Below, in pieces: positions 25,357 to 34,592 of a stretch of DNA of 64,000 bases. The notes beneath the pieces are model-generated. The model did no database searches, was not told the origin of the DNA, and saw nothing but the letters and a program-made list of their open reading frames with translations. The position numbers and the translations under genes are program-made. The stretch spans positions 5,435-69,434 of the forward strand of contig UQNA01000007.1 of the NCBI GenBank assembly GCA_900542195.1. The letters are read 5' to 3'. The number at the start of each line of letters is the position of its first letter. Position 1 is the first letter of the stretch. The stretch comes from an uncultured Sutterella sp. (GTDB lineage Bacteria > Pseudomonadota > Gammaproteobacteria > Burkholderiales > Burkholderiaceae_F).

Positions 25357-25869
25357 TTAGGAACCAGAGGCAGCGGGTTTAATTGCCAAGCCGTGGTTGC
25401 TAATGATGATTGTGTCTCCCTTAGTTCCTGCGGTCTTTACAACCCAACCAGTATCGTTAGTTGCGCCGGCTGTGCCAAAGGAAATTGCACCAGTTGTTGG
25501 TGCGCAAAGAACGGCCTGACCAACGGAAGCGACAGCAGGTGCTTCAAGGTAATAATCTCCACGCTCTGCGATAGTCAGTTCTGCACCCTGCTGATAAACA
25601 TCGGTATCTTCACCGTCTAAGCCAACGGTTCCGGTAAAAGTTCTTTCAACAAAACCGATTACTACATCCCCGGCGGAACCCTTAGAAGAAGCAATCGGGA
25701 AGTTAACCGCATTACCTGTGCTTGTTGAGGCTTTAGCAAAAGCAAAAGAACCGCATTTAACGGTTCCGTCTGAAATGTAGTTAACAGGTGTATAGACCGC
25801 CTGATTAAAAATTACCTGCTGGCCGGAAATACCAATAGCAGGATTTAAAGTTACTTTCTTTTGAAGCAT
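25357..25869 (-). CDS. Capsid cement/decoration protein
   Basis: 170 residues, glycine- and alanine-rich, all beta. NFPIASSKGSAGDVVIGFVE and the acidic loop LDGEDTDVYQQG followed by AELTIAERGDYYLE are typical of structural cement proteins that sit upstream of DUF2184 capsids. Confidence 0.75.
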   Translation of the reverse strand: MLQKKVTLNPAIGISGQQVIFNQAVYTPVNYISDGTVKCGSFAFAKASTSTGNAVNFPIASSKGSAGDVVIGFVERTFTGTVGLDGEDTDVYQQGAELTIAERGDYYLEAPAVASVGQAVLCAPTTGAISFGTAGATNDTGWVVKTAGTKGDTIIISNHGLAIKPAASGS

Positions 25870-25896
25870 TGTTTAATCTCCATTAAAAAAATTTGG

Positions 25897-27441
25897 TTAG
25901 CTATGGACTTTGTCGAGGATTGAACCCAAGGCGGAAGGTTTAGCAGGGGCGGAATCCTTAGCAAAAGATGATTTAGAACTTCCTGCATTACGGCCTTTCA
26001 TATAAGCGAAGTAAGCAGATCTTGCGTCACGAGCGGAAACACCTTTAACGCCTAATTTATTTAAGGCAGCAACGTAAACGGCTCCGGCGGAATCGTAGGC
26101 ACCGAGGCGAACGTTACCGAGTACGGGTTTAACGTCATCAATAGCCTTCATTTCTGCGTACATTGCGTTCTTGAGAACTTTCATAGAGTCGGAAGCGGTA
26201 ACTTCTTCTTTCTCTTCGGCAACTACTTCCTCGTCTGAATCTTCGGCCTGATCTTTATCCCCGTAATTCAAACCTGCCTTGAATGCGTTTTGAACCTCTT
26301 CGGGGGCTTCGTCTAAACCGCAAGCCTTCAGTGCGTCTTGAGTTAACTTATCAAGTTTGGCTTCTTCACCTTCACGCTCGTGGTCTGCGTCAATACCTTT
26401 AGGATCTTCTTTTTCGACTTTTTCACCGTAACGGGTGCCAGCCTCAAACCCTGCTTTAAATGCCGGGTCTTTCATTTTTTCGTCTAGTTCTTTGTCATCG
26501 TCTTTGACTTCTTCGTCCATATTTACTTCCTCTTCTTCATCGTTTGCGGGTTCATCTTCTTTAACTTCTTCGTCACTGTCTCCGGTACTCGGAAAAGCGA
26601 GATCAGTTAAAGTTGTTTTGAGTTGTTCGGCTTCGTCATCGCTTAAGCCTTTAGCCTTTAAAGACTCAATGATTTTCTCGATCTTTGCGTTCTTATCTTC
26701 ATCCTGCACATCAGTTACTTCTCCGTTTGGAGTGGGTTTATGCAGGTCGATAATTGCTTGAGCGAGGGTCACTTCTGCCTTTTCGGTGGCATCGTTTTTT
26801 GTTTCTTCGTCCATTTTCAAAAGTTCCTGTTTGGAGTCACGAACCTTAACTTCCGGGCCAGCCCGCCCAGTTTCAACTAACGCCAAATGGTTCGCTCTAA
26901 TTTGACGCTGTACATAATCGTATTTTTCCCCCGCCTCGGTTACGCCCGGCGTGAAGTCTGCGACATAGGAATAAGCTAGGCTTAACTCTTTCATTGATTC
27001 ATCTTCAATGCGTTTAATTGCGTCTTTGTCGTGAATGTGTAAAGAGTTAAATAGATACGGATAATCAAAATTTCCGTCCGTTCCGGTGGTTCCTATGCGT
27101 GTCAGTTTTGACTCCGGTTCACCGTAATCGTCATGGTGTTGCAAGTGAATCGGGATACCATTAACGCTTTCAATAGTCTCTTGACTTTTTAGTTCGTCTG
27201 CGGGGCGGTAAGCGTAGTAAATTTTTTCCGGTTCGAGGTTTAAAGTCTCGTAGTTACTAATCTCTTTACCTAAGTAAGGCGCAACCTGCACCTTAGTAAG
27301 AGGTGATTTAGCAACGTGGAGAAAACCATTTTTATCTATTGAACGAACACTTACCGAATCGAAAGCAATAGATCTATTAGAGTTTTTCACTTCATTACCT
27401 CTAAATAATGTTTTGTTATAATTCCCATATTGTTTTGACAT
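25897..27441 (-). CDS. Prohead protease/scaffold (DUF2213-like)
   Basis: 514 residues. The N-terminal ~210 residues form a DUF2213 domain (GNEVKNSNRSIAFDSVSVRS; IPIHLQHHD; ANHLALVETGRAGPEV), regarded as a prohead protease. The rest is a very acidic, coiled region rich in Glu/Asp, likely the scaffold, ending with a helical RDARSAYFAYMKGR segment. A protease fused to its scaffold is usual in this phage type. Confidence 0.8.
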   Translation of the reverse strand: MSKQYGNYNKTLFRGNEVKNSNRSIAFDSVSVRSIDKNGFLHVAKSPLTKVQVAPYLGKEISNYETLNLEPEKIYYAYRPADELKSQETIESVNGIPIHLQHHDDYGEPESKLTRIGTTGTDGNFDYPYLFNSLHIHDKDAIKRIEDESMKELSLAYSYVADFTPGVTEAGEKYDYVQRQIRANHLALVETGRAGPEVKVRDSKQELLKMDEETKNDATEKAEVTLAQAIIDLHKPTPNGEVTDVQDEDKNAKIEKIIESLKAKGLSDDEAEQLKTTLTDLAFPSTGDSDEEVKEDEPANDEEEEVNMDEEVKDDDKELDEKMKDPAFKAGFEAGTRYGEKVEKEDPKGIDADHEREGEEAKLDKLTQDALKACGLDEAPEEVQNAFKAGLNYGDKDQAEDSDEEVVAEEKEEVTASDSMKVLKNAMYAEMKAIDDVKPVLGNVRLGAYDSAGAVYVAALNKLGVKGVSARDARSAYFAYMKGRNAGSSKSSFAKDSAPAKPSALGSILDKVHS

Positions 27442-27457
27442 TCCTTTAGAAGGAACT

Positions 27458-27494
27458 AAAAAACCCCAACGGATCGTGGCCTCGTTGGGGTTTT
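27458..27494. terminator. Bidirectional terminator
   Basis: AACCCCAACG/CGTTGGGGTT (27462-27471 with 27483-27492) with A and T runs on the two sides, between head morphogenesis and protease genes. Confidence 0.75.
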
Positions 27495-27517
27495 GCTTTA
27501 TCTGCTGCTTTTATCTG

Positions 27518-28414
27518 TTACTCAGGGATTACAGGCCTGAACACGCACCGGCAATAGTAGAGTTGTCCGGGAAGTACTTTTTGGTCAACCTCCGAATCGT
27601 ATAGTCCCTCAGACAATTTGAACCTTTTACCGTTCATGGCCATATGCGATTTACGGCTTGTATATCGTCCCGGTACGTGTATCCAAATACCCTCGGTAAT
27701 GCCTACAGACTTGCAATTTTCTTGCTGTATCTGTTGGCTTATCTTGAGTGTTTGATCTAGCGCAACTCTTTCAGCTCTTTTCTGCGTGAAGCCTTGAGTC
27801 TTTTGTAATGTTTCGATTATGTTTGAGTAAGTATTTTTACCTTCATAAGCGTCCATGAATGCAGAACGGATATTTGATAACTCAGAGGTTGCAATATTGG
27901 TAATAAGACTAGTAGTGTCTTTAACCATGTCCGGCAACTTTTCCATGCAATTAGGCGTTATGAAAAAGTGCTTTCTGCTTTCTCGCATTTCATAGTCAAG
28001 AACTGATTGAGGAATGCCAGCGGATTTAAGCGAGGCTCTTTGCGCAACGCCCACATCGTGAGCCAAGTTTTTTACATACCATTGCGCTATCTGTTGGGTT
28101 TCTTTATCTGCTGTCCGTAACCACTTCATCATATTTCTAGCGATAAAGTCATCAACGTTACGTTTAAACCGTTCGGGGTCACGTAATACAAGCTGATTAA
28201 TCTTCTCTTTAATACGTCTAAGCCGTGCTCTATCGTACGGATCATCTGGCCTAAACGTTAGTGAAGCGTCTCTTGCTAGTGCTCCCTCGTCATCAAGATA
28301 AAGCAGAACTTCATTTAAAACACGTTGCCGGAACTGTTTTAGATAAGTCAAAACCTTCTTTTTAAATTTGGCCTGAACTCCTTTATTTGGTTCAACAGTG
28401 CGGGCGGTTTTCAT
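27518..28414 (-). CDS. Head morphogenesis protein (Mu gpF/SPP1 gp7-like)
   Basis: 298 residues. The C-terminal domain GFTQKRAERVALDQTLKISQ, then VPGRYTSRKSHMAMNGKRF and LPGQLYYCRCVFRPV, is the Phage_Mu_F signature. Minor head protein packaged with the portal. Stop overlaps the portal by one base. Confidence 0.85.
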   Translation of the reverse strand: MKTARTVEPNKGVQAKFKKKVLTYLKQFRQRVLNEVLLYLDDEGALARDASLTFRPDDPYDRARLRRIKEKINQLVLRDPERFKRNVDDFIARNMMKWLRTADKETQQIAQWYVKNLAHDVGVAQRASLKSAGIPQSVLDYEMRESRKHFFITPNCMEKLPDMVKDTTSLITNIATSELSNIRSAFMDAYEGKNTYSNIIETLQKTQGFTQKRAERVALDQTLKISQQIQQENCKSVGITEGIWIHVPGRYTSRKSHMAMNGKRFKLSEGLYDSEVDQKVLPGQLYYCRCVFRPVIPE

Positions 28415-30045
28415 TAGCTAATGTCTCCGGCTTTATCCGTGTTTTCAACGTCTACTTTTGTATCCTGCGGGGCGTTACGCTGGTTAAGAAAATCCTCCAT
28501 TCCTCCATTCATGTTAGAGGGGTCATCGGTCATAAGCTCGCCTTCTACTTCTTCCGGCAATTCTGGAGATAGAAAATCTAACCCGCTGTCTTGGTCTCGT
28601 CTTACGTACTCTCTAACCTCTTCGGCACTGATTACATTTCTATCCTGCAAGACGGAAGCCATATCAACTTTGGTCTTAGCGGTCATGGCTTTGGCTGCGC
28701 TATCTTCTTCTCCTAACTCATTAAACGTAAATGAAATAGAAGGGTCAATGTGTCCGAACTCGCAAATCTGAATGACGTTTAAAAGGGTTTGTATAGCGTC
28801 TCTATTGATTTCCTGCTTAGATTTAATATGGTCATAGTAATTTCTGATATCGCTTTGTCCTGTGGCATTAAAACCGCTCGGAGCGATACCTAATAACTTA
28901 ACCGCAGGCGTTCGGTTAATAGCAGCAATAAATTCAAGTGCCTGTCGGATAATGTCAACAACACCGCTAATAGTAAGGGTGATATTTTCAACTGACTCGG
29001 CACTGTCGCAGGCAAAAATTGCGTCATTGTTTCTATAACGCTGTAACAGTTTCATTTTTGAATCGAGTGCTTGAACCCCGCCAAAGTCCATTACTTCGGA
29101 GAAGTTAGTCTTGAAAACTGTTAGGTTTAATTTATCTAGAATACTTACGCCTGTTTCTCTAGCTTTATTCCAGTGCAGAACGTAATCCCACAAAATTTGC
29201 GCCTGCGGGATACCTAAGAAGTTATAAGCAGGTTTTAACAATAATGGCGGTTCGTTATCAACGAGTTTAATTAGTCTTGAGGCGTGTACGGGTTTACCGA
29301 GCACAAACCAAGAACTAGGATCAAGATAATCATCAGCTAACGGATTAGAAGCGTTATAAGGCCCGGGCGAAACATTAACCGGGTCAACAACTACTAATCT
29401 AATGTTTTTACCTTTTTCCAATTCTGCGGACTTATCAGAAATATTTAACGGTAAAGTTAAATCCTCCGTTCCCGTGTCGATAAAGATAAAAGCACCGCCC
29501 ATGAATCCGACAATAGCTAATGCTTTATTAAACATACTTCTAAGTTTGTACTTAGATTCTTGGAGGTCTTGGAGCTTAACTAATACGTCTGATTCGACTT
29601 CATCCCCGCCCGTTACCTGAATCCACTCACGGCACATATCATCCGCCACGGTCTGGATACAAGTTCTAATCATGCCGTTTTGCGCTATCTGCTGTAATAC
29701 GCCGTAACCGACAAATGACGTAATCGGATACTGTCCTAAGTCGATAGCGTGAGCGGTAAGCGATTCATAGAATGCATTAAAACCACCCGCAAAAGCGGAA
29801 TCACTAGCGAACTCGCTAGGCGTTTTTCTTTCTTCTTTTGGAAGGCCTAAACTAATCGGAGGGGCGAAAAGATTTTCAATGTCTGACGCTTGAATTGATT
29901 TACTAGGCGGGACATAAGGGAAATAGTCCGCTTCTTGAATTTTTGAATAACGTTTACTCAGTTTCTCATGTTCACTAGATACAGTTGTATCTTTGTTTAC
30001 TGCTGTATCTTGAGATACTGATTTATTTCTCTTTCGAATAGACAT
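28414..30045 (-). CDS. Portal protein (DUF1073 type)
   Basis: 543 residues. FVGYGVLQQIAQNGMIRTCI, then ADDMCREWIQVTGG, and NRTPAVKLLGIAPSGFNATG followed by QSDIRNYYDHIK are diagnostic of the DUF1073 portal family. Some databases name this family after the anti-CBASS protein Acb1 because of a shared domain label; here length, motifs and position say portal. Between terminase and head morphogenesis. Confidence 0.85.
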   Translation of the reverse strand: MSIRKRNKSVSQDTAVNKDTTVSSEHEKLSKRYSKIQEADYFPYVPPSKSIQASDIENLFAPPISLGLPKEERKTPSEFASDSAFAGGFNAFYESLTAHAIDLGQYPITSFVGYGVLQQIAQNGMIRTCIQTVADDMCREWIQVTGGDEVESDVLVKLQDLQESKYKLRSMFNKALAIVGFMGGAFIFIDTGTEDLTLPLNISDKSAELEKGKNIRLVVVDPVNVSPGPYNASNPLADDYLDPSSWFVLGKPVHASRLIKLVDNEPPLLLKPAYNFLGIPQAQILWDYVLHWNKARETGVSILDKLNLTVFKTNFSEVMDFGGVQALDSKMKLLQRYRNNDAIFACDSAESVENITLTISGVVDIIRQALEFIAAINRTPAVKLLGIAPSGFNATGQSDIRNYYDHIKSKQEINRDAIQTLLNVIQICEFGHIDPSISFTFNELGEEDSAAKAMTAKTKVDMASVLQDRNVISAEEVREYVRRDQDSGLDFLSPELPEEVEGELMTDDPSNMNGGMEDFLNQRNAPQDTKVDVENTDKAGDIS

Positions 30046-30084
30046 TATTAATCTCGTTTAAAGTTTCGTTATTCAAGTTTTTAT

Positions 30085-32505
30085 TTAATACCGGACTGGA
30101 TACTTCAATTGTTCCATTAGCTCAGGTGTAAGCATGAATCCGGCCTTATTGCGGTAATAACTAAGTGCTTGCGTCATAGCGTCACAATTGTGAACTAATA
30201 CCCCATTAGCAAAAAACAAGTGAGAACCTTCAATCGTTAGATTGAACACTTTTTCTTTTCTGTCCAAGTTTCCTACTACAGGATCGTGAACAAGTTGTTT
30301 TTGGTCTGCGTCCTCCACCTTCGAGATATTTAAATTCTTTTCCGCAAATTTCGCAGGTCTTAACGACTTCGTAACTTTCGTATTTCCGTCGGTATTGCGT
30401 TTCACATTTTCTAGTACAGAATTTTGAATCTGCTCTTTTTGCTTCGAATATTGATCCGCAATAGGAACAAACGCATTGATAAATTTTCGGAATCCTTTTC
30501 TTTGCGTGTTCCTTATGCCACCTCCTTCCTTCTTCGCTCCTATGCCACGCAGAGGCAAGAGGTCTAATGGCTTCCAAGTGCTTAAAAACTTTTTCGGTGC
30601 GGAGATTAGTTTTTTTGCGGTGTTCATCACGTGATAAACACTCAAGATTACTAAATTCGTTGTTAAAACTATTCCCGTCTTTATGGTGAATCTCATACCC
30701 CGGAGGAACCTTTTCACCTTGGAAATATTCCCATATGGCAACGTGTAAACCTTTTGGGTTCTTTCTTCCTTCATTTGTTGTTGAAGAGCTAAGGTAATAA
30801 TTTCCTTTTCCTCCCATTCTTTTAAAGACAATGCCGTTAAAGACAACCGATTTAGGAGGATTGGATTGATCAAGTTTTGGTATTTCAACGTTATACATTC
30901 TTGAAAATTCACCTCTATAAATTTTTGGATTTTTCCTGTTCTTGTAATAAAAGGATGATCTGGAGTAGCCGTAATTCCGTATTTGGTAATTACTTCCTTT
31001 TCCCCTGTTTCACCTGCACATAAGACTTTTTTTAATCCAAAAGGAGTAATGACAAAATCACCTGCCTTTATTTGTTCGATTGGTTTATCTCCAAACAAAG
31101 TGGCTACTTTTGTTCCTGCGATAAAACATTGGTCATCGTGAGCACCAGCAGGGAAATTAAATAATTCCGCTTCAAATGCGCTTACCCAAGGCGTTCTGTC
31201 CGGGTCAGGTATGTAAACATTACCCGCTTCAAAAAACGGTGTTACGGCACTTGCTCGGGCTTCTTTTGACTCCTTAGGAGTAATCGGAATAATCCCGCTT
31301 ACTGTTTTTTGAAGTTCAGAAATAATCGCACTGCCGTTGGCTTTATCTTCTACTAACTTTCTTGTTGCACGAGGCCATTTTTTGGCTAGCAATAAAAACA
31401 TTTCCCGGGTTTTAACGAAGTCCCACTGTCCACGTACTTGGTCTAAAAGATAAAAATCCGCTCCTTTTTTACCCCAAACCTGACCCACTACATAGTCAGA
31501 ATTTTTAGAGTCTTTAAAGGTCATATCCCAACTTATTAGTTGTTGGTCGAATTGAGGCGGTACGCTTGTATCAGTCCAGTACTTAATCCATTCCGCTTTA
31601 AAGATTGAGCCTCCGTCCGGGATCGGGTGCTGCTGGTATAAAGCAGCCCAATCACGTGAACCGATAGTTTTTCTAATTTTCTCTAATTGGTTTAAGTCGT
31701 AACGCTCAGGGTGTAAAGCCTCACCCTTGAGTCGGTGCGGTTCGTCATTTTCTGCAATAGCCGGATAGTTGATTACTGTAAAAGTATCACCTGCGCCGGA
31801 GTTCATATTTTCAATTAACCGACCGATTAAATCATCTAAGTGCCAACGGGTGCACATGACGATTACACCCCCGCCCGGACTTAAGCGGGTGTAAGCCGTT
31901 GACGTGTACCAATCCCAAATAGAATTTCTAATAGTTGCACTATTGGCTTCGGCTCGGTCTTTTAACGGGTCATCAATTAGTAGGATATCTGCGCCTTGGC
32001 CTGTAATACCACCGCCAACACCAGCGGAACGATAAACGCCAGTATGTCCTACTATTTCAAATAAATCAGAGGTTCTAATGTATGAACCTCTCGTTTCCGC
32101 ATTAGCTTTTTTACCCGCTAAGGTAGTTTCCGGGAATACTTCAAAATACGCTTCATCATCAATAATGCGCTGTACGTCTCTATTAAAGCGTTGTGATAAA
32201 TCGGAACTATAGGAAGTAGCGATTATCTGCAATTCTGGATTACGACCAAAAGCGTAAGCAGGGAAGCGTCTAGAAACAATCTCCGATTTTCCGCTTCTCG
32301 GTGGTAAACAAATAATTAAGCGTGGTGATTTTTTATTTTGTACGTCTTCTAAGAACTTATCGAGCTTATCGCATATTTCCTTATGCACCCACCCTAGTAA
32401 GTAATCCTTTTTAGTAAACGTGATAAAAGCGGAAAAAGACTGCCTAGACGCTCGGCGTTTTAATTCATGTATCGCTTGCTCACGTGTTATCGTTGAGTTG
32501 CGCAA
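30085..32505 (-). CDS. Terminase large subunit interrupted by an intein
   Basis: 806 codons. ATPase half: Walker A LPPRSGKSE (about 67-75), Walker B ILLIDDP (174-180). Nuclease half: SWDMTF (around 327) and HDDQ-CDAM. Residues 460-773 are an intein placed exactly inside the nuclease motif (extein HDDQ then Cys774-DAM), so splicing is needed for a working 492-residue terminase. Overlaps the small subunit by 26 bases. Motor for packaging DNA into the prohead. Confidence 0.9.
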   Translation of the reverse strand: MRNSTITREQAIHELKRRASRQSFSAFITFTKKDYLLGWVHKEICDKLDKFLEDVQNKKSPRLIICLPPRSGKSEIVSRRFPAYAFGRNPELQIIATSYSSDLSQRFNRDVQRIIDDEAYFEVFPETTLAGKKANAETRGSYIRTSDLFEIVGHTGVYRSAGVGGGITGQGADILLIDDPLKDRAEANSATIRNSIWDWYTSTAYTRLSPGGGVIVMCTRWHLDDLIGRLIENMNSGAGDTFTVINYPAIAENDEPHRLKGEALHPERYDLNQLEKIRKTIGSRDWAALYQQHPIPDGGSIFKAEWIKYWTDTSVPPQFDQQLISWDMTFKDSKNSDYVVGQVWGKKGADFYLLDQVRGQWDFVKTREMFLLLAKKWPRATRKLVEDKANGSAIISELQKTVSGIIPITPKESKEARASAVTPFFEAGNVYIPDPDRTPWVSAFEAELFNFPAGAHDDQCFIAGTKVATLFGDKPIEQIKAGDFVITPFGLKKVLCAGETGEKEVITKYGITATPDHPFITRTGKIQKFIEVNFQECITLKYQNLINPILLNRLSLTALSLKEWEEKEIITLALQQQMKEERTQKVYTLPYGNISKVKRFLRGMRFTIKTGIVLTTNLVILSVYHVMNTAKKLISAPKKFLSTWKPLDLLPLRGIGAKKEGGGIRNTQRKGFRKFINAFVPIADQYSKQKEQIQNSVLENVKRNTDGNTKVTKSLRPAKFAEKNLNISKVEDADQKQLVHDPVVGNLDRKEKVFNLTIEGSHLFFANGVLVHNCDAMTQALSYYRNKAGFMLTPELMEQLKYPVRY
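30187..31128 (-). mobile_element. Intein in terminase (314 residues)
   Basis: Starts with Cys (CFIAGTKVATL, block A), has block B TATPDHPFI, block F VFNLTIEGSHLFFANG and block G VLVHN before Cys+1. All splice residues expected are present. The usual in-frame homing endonuclease region is replaced by about 210 residues of low-quality linker that stays open while the other frame encodes an HNH enzyme. Insertion at a conserved active-site motif is typical of inteins. Confidence 0.88.
30230..30898 (-). CDS. HNH homing endonuclease nested in another frame of the intein
   Basis: 222 residues, entirely within the intein DNA but one frame off. Its ATG at 30898 has its own ribosome binding site (AGAGGTGA about 11 bases upstream). 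N-terminal VVFNGIVFKRM, then the HNH core GYEIHHKDGNSFNNEFSNLE. Two zinc-knuckle motifs follow: CVCSYCGSIF..FCTRKC and CEICGKEF..CSRSCSRK. It should cut intein-less terminase genes to drive homing. Reading both frames across 220 codons is unusual. Confidence 0.85.
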   Translation of the reverse strand: MYNVEIPKLDQSNPPKSVVFNGIVFKRMGGKGNYYLSSSTTNEGRKNPKGLHVAIWEYFQGEKVPPGYEIHHKDGNSFNNEFSNLECLSRDEHRKKTNLRTEKVFKHLEAIRPLASAWHRSEEGRRWHKEHAKKRIPKIYQCVCSYCGSIFEAKRADSKFCTRKCETQYRRKYESYEVVKTCEICGKEFKYLEGGGRRPKTTCSRSCSRKLGQKRKSVQSND

Positions 32506-32872
32506 TTTTCATTAGTTCCTCGTTACTTAAGTTTTCAACTGTTTTCGCATTTACCTCAATCGGCGCACCGTCTGCGCCAGTAAGTTCTTGCTTGATTGTT
32601 TCTTTCCAACCGCCTTGGGTCTTGAGAAAGAAAATCATGGCTGCTGTATTACCTGTTTTAATCTCGGTCATTAAAGCGTTGGTTACTAGTGCGATTCCTT
32701 TGGCTTTTCCTCTTTTTATTGCGTCCGCAAATTCTGCAAATTCTCTTTTTCTGCTGTATAGGGTTCTTTCTGAAATTCCAAGCGCAAGGGCTATCTGTTC
32801 TTGAGTTAAGCCATTAGCAGCCAATGCCTCAACCTGTCCGAGGTCGGGAATAATTTTAGGTTTTGTTTTCAT
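32480..32872 (-). CDS. Terminase small subunit
   Basis: Start taken at MKTKPKIIPDLG (32872). HTH: GLTQEQIALALGISERTLYS. Helical C-terminal half with TGNTAAMIFFLKTQGGWKE, the usual phage small-terminase pattern. Recognises the packaging site. Overlaps the glycosyltransferase stop upstream and the large subunit downstream. Confidence 0.85.
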   Translation of the reverse strand: MKTKPKIIPDLGQVEALAANGLTQEQIALALGISERTLYSRKREFAEFADAIKRGKAKGIALVTNALMTEIKTGNTAAMIFFLKTQGGWKETIKQELTGADGAPIEVNAKTVENLSNEELMKIAQLNDNT

Positions 32873-33728
32873 GGCGTACTTTTCTCCATTTTTCGTTAAG
32901 AATGCAAGGAGCGCACGCATTCCAATCTATAGCGTGGTGAATACGAAAAGAACTATTACCCATAGCCTTGACTTTAACCGCCGAAGGATTACACATTACA
33001 GAGTAGAAAGATTTGGCGTAAGTTCCAATATCCAAATAAGCCTCCGTTAGTCCACCTTCTCTCTGTTGTGTTTCACCTTGAACAATCATGACATCGACCA
33101 AAGAAAACACTCTTTTTCCTTGGGGATTAGCAAGTACGTAATAATTTACGTCTTCGTTTAATCGTCCTAAAAATTTTTGTGGTTTATCAGTTCTAAAAAA
33201 GAAAGCATTCATTACTTTTCTAAGTAATGCTTTCTTTATAAACTGACCATTAAGGCCACCGATAAAATCACCTCCTTGAGTTAACGCTAGGCAATCAGAA
33301 TCAGTACTTAATAAGAAATCTATACAGCTATCAAAAAACTTATCTAGATTTTTAAACACATACCAAGCAAGTATTCCTAAATCTTCAAATCTGTAAGAAA
33401 TACTTGAATAATCGTCGTCAAGCATTAAAAAATATTCGATGCCTAAATCTTTAGCTAAATCAAAAGTTGCATTCCTAGCATAAACAACTATATTGTCTTG
33501 ACCTACACCATTATCCATAGTGTCGGTTATTTCTCTATAAGTTTCTTTGTTAAAAACAAGAACCGAACTGCCAAACTTTTCTTTGTACTTACTTAGTTGT
33601 TCGTCCTCGTCATCACAAATATAAAAAATCTCTCCTGTATATCCCTGTCGTCTTAACGTTTTATCTGTGAGAACGGTATCGGCTCTTCCGTGAGTCAAAA
33701 TAAAAACGGCAAAATTTTCAGTCTTCAT
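32856..33728 (-). CDS. Phage glycosyltransferase (TET-associated GT-like)
   Basis: 290 residues from MKTENFAVFILTHGRAD. The start pattern LTHGRADTVLTDKTLRRQGY, then YICDDEDEQLSKY, RNATFDLAKDLGIEYFLMLD and DDYSSISYRFED fit the GT-A family found next to phage DNA-modification genes (TAGT). The metal-binding DDD is present. It may sugar a modified base in phage DNA, but no base oxidase or hydroxymethylase is visible. Coupled to the ParB-like gene. Confidence 0.65.
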   Translation of the reverse strand: MKTENFAVFILTHGRADTVLTDKTLRRQGYTGEIFYICDDEDEQLSKYKEKFGSSVLVFNKETYREITDTMDNGVGQDNIVVYARNATFDLAKDLGIEYFLMLDDDYSSISYRFEDLGILAWYVFKNLDKFFDSCIDFLLSTDSDCLALTQGGDFIGGLNGQFIKKALLRKVMNAFFFRTDKPQKFLGRLNEDVNYYVLANPQGKRVFSLVDVMIVQGETQQREGGLTEAYLDIGTYAKSFYSVMCNPSAVKVKAMGNSSFRIHHAIDWNACAPCILNEKWRKVRHENKT

Positions 33729-34504
33729 CTTTGTCACCCAAAAGATCATGCAACTGTTTTGTCATTTTTACGTAACCCATTTTTAAAGCGTCATCCTAAT
33801 CAATCATTACCAAGGCGGACTTCTCCATAAGTCTTTGGCATTCCGGGGAAGCGGAACAGTAATAATCTGCGATTTTTTTATAGTTAAAAGTTAAATGACG
33901 ATAAGCAGAAATAATCAAAAATTCTTTTTCTTCGTCCGGCAAGTTTGAAGCTCTAATCTCTTCGATAAGGTCGTATGCCCGAGTTCTATCAATTAAATCT
34001 TTGAGAATTGGGGGGGTTGATGCATGGTTCATATTGGATAGAATCAATCTTTACTTGATATTTTTCTTCGTAATTCTTTTGTTCGTCTGTTTCTAAAGAT
34101 TCGTTTAATTCTTCTTGAGTAAAGCCAATACTATTTAAGTCGATACCGTCTAGTTGTATGGCTTCTAGTTCAATCTTAAGTAAATCCTCGTCCCAACCGG
34201 AATTTAGAGCGATTTTGTTATCAGCAAGGATATAAGCCTTTTTTTGAGATTCGGATAAGCCGGAAAGTTCGATTACCGGAACTTTATCGAGCTTCAATTT
34301 TTTAGCAGCAAGCAAGCGACCATGACCTGCAATAACGCCATTATCTCCGTCCGTAAGGATTGGATTGTTAAATCCAAATTCTTTAATACTGGAGGCTATT
34401 TGCGTTACTTGTTCGTCCGAATGAGTGCGGGCATTGTTAACGTATGGGATAAGCTCTTCAACGCTTTTATAAACAACTTTTAGATTGTTGCGGTTCACTG
34501 CCAT
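33718..34504 (-). pseudogene. ParB-like protein, broken by frameshift and amber stop
   Basis: The N-terminal 150 residues are a ParB/Srx domain (VEELIPYVNNARTHSDEQVT; GVIAGHGRLLAAKKL). At the G7 run (34010-34016) the frame shifts; removing one base restores PPILKDLIDRTRAYDLIEEI, then the conserved tail HLTFNYKKIADYYCSASPEC and RLMEKSALVMID. A TAG then stands where relatives have an aromatic residue, and the same frame resumes DDALKMGYVKMTKQ to a TGA overlapping the next start. The gene was intact recently. Confidence 0.75.
34010..34016 (+). repeat. G7 run at the ParB-like frameshift
   Basis: Seven G (seven C on the coding strand). One fewer rejoins the two halves of the ParB-like protein. 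Confidence 0.85.
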
Positions 34505-34530
34505 ATTTGAAAAATCTTAAAAAATCTTCA

Positions 34531-34564
34531 AAAAAAAAGACGTTCGATAATTTCTTACCGAACG
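34531..34564 (-). terminator. Intrinsic terminator (leftward)
   Basis: CGTTCG/CGAACG stem (34541-34546 with 34559-34564) followed on the minus strand by T-rich sequence. Ends messages from the 34673 gene before the ParB-like/packaging operon. Confidence 0.7.
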
Positions 34565-34592
34565 CCCACATCTCAAACCAAAGGAGTTTTAC

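Noticed and set aside
28414..30045. Anti-CBASS protein Acb1
   Set aside because: The family label is shared, but motifs, length and the place between terminase and head morphogenesis identify a portal.
33718..33820. Amber codon as evidence for a recoded genetic code
   Set aside because: Other genes in the phage read normally with standard stops; a single point mutation explains it.
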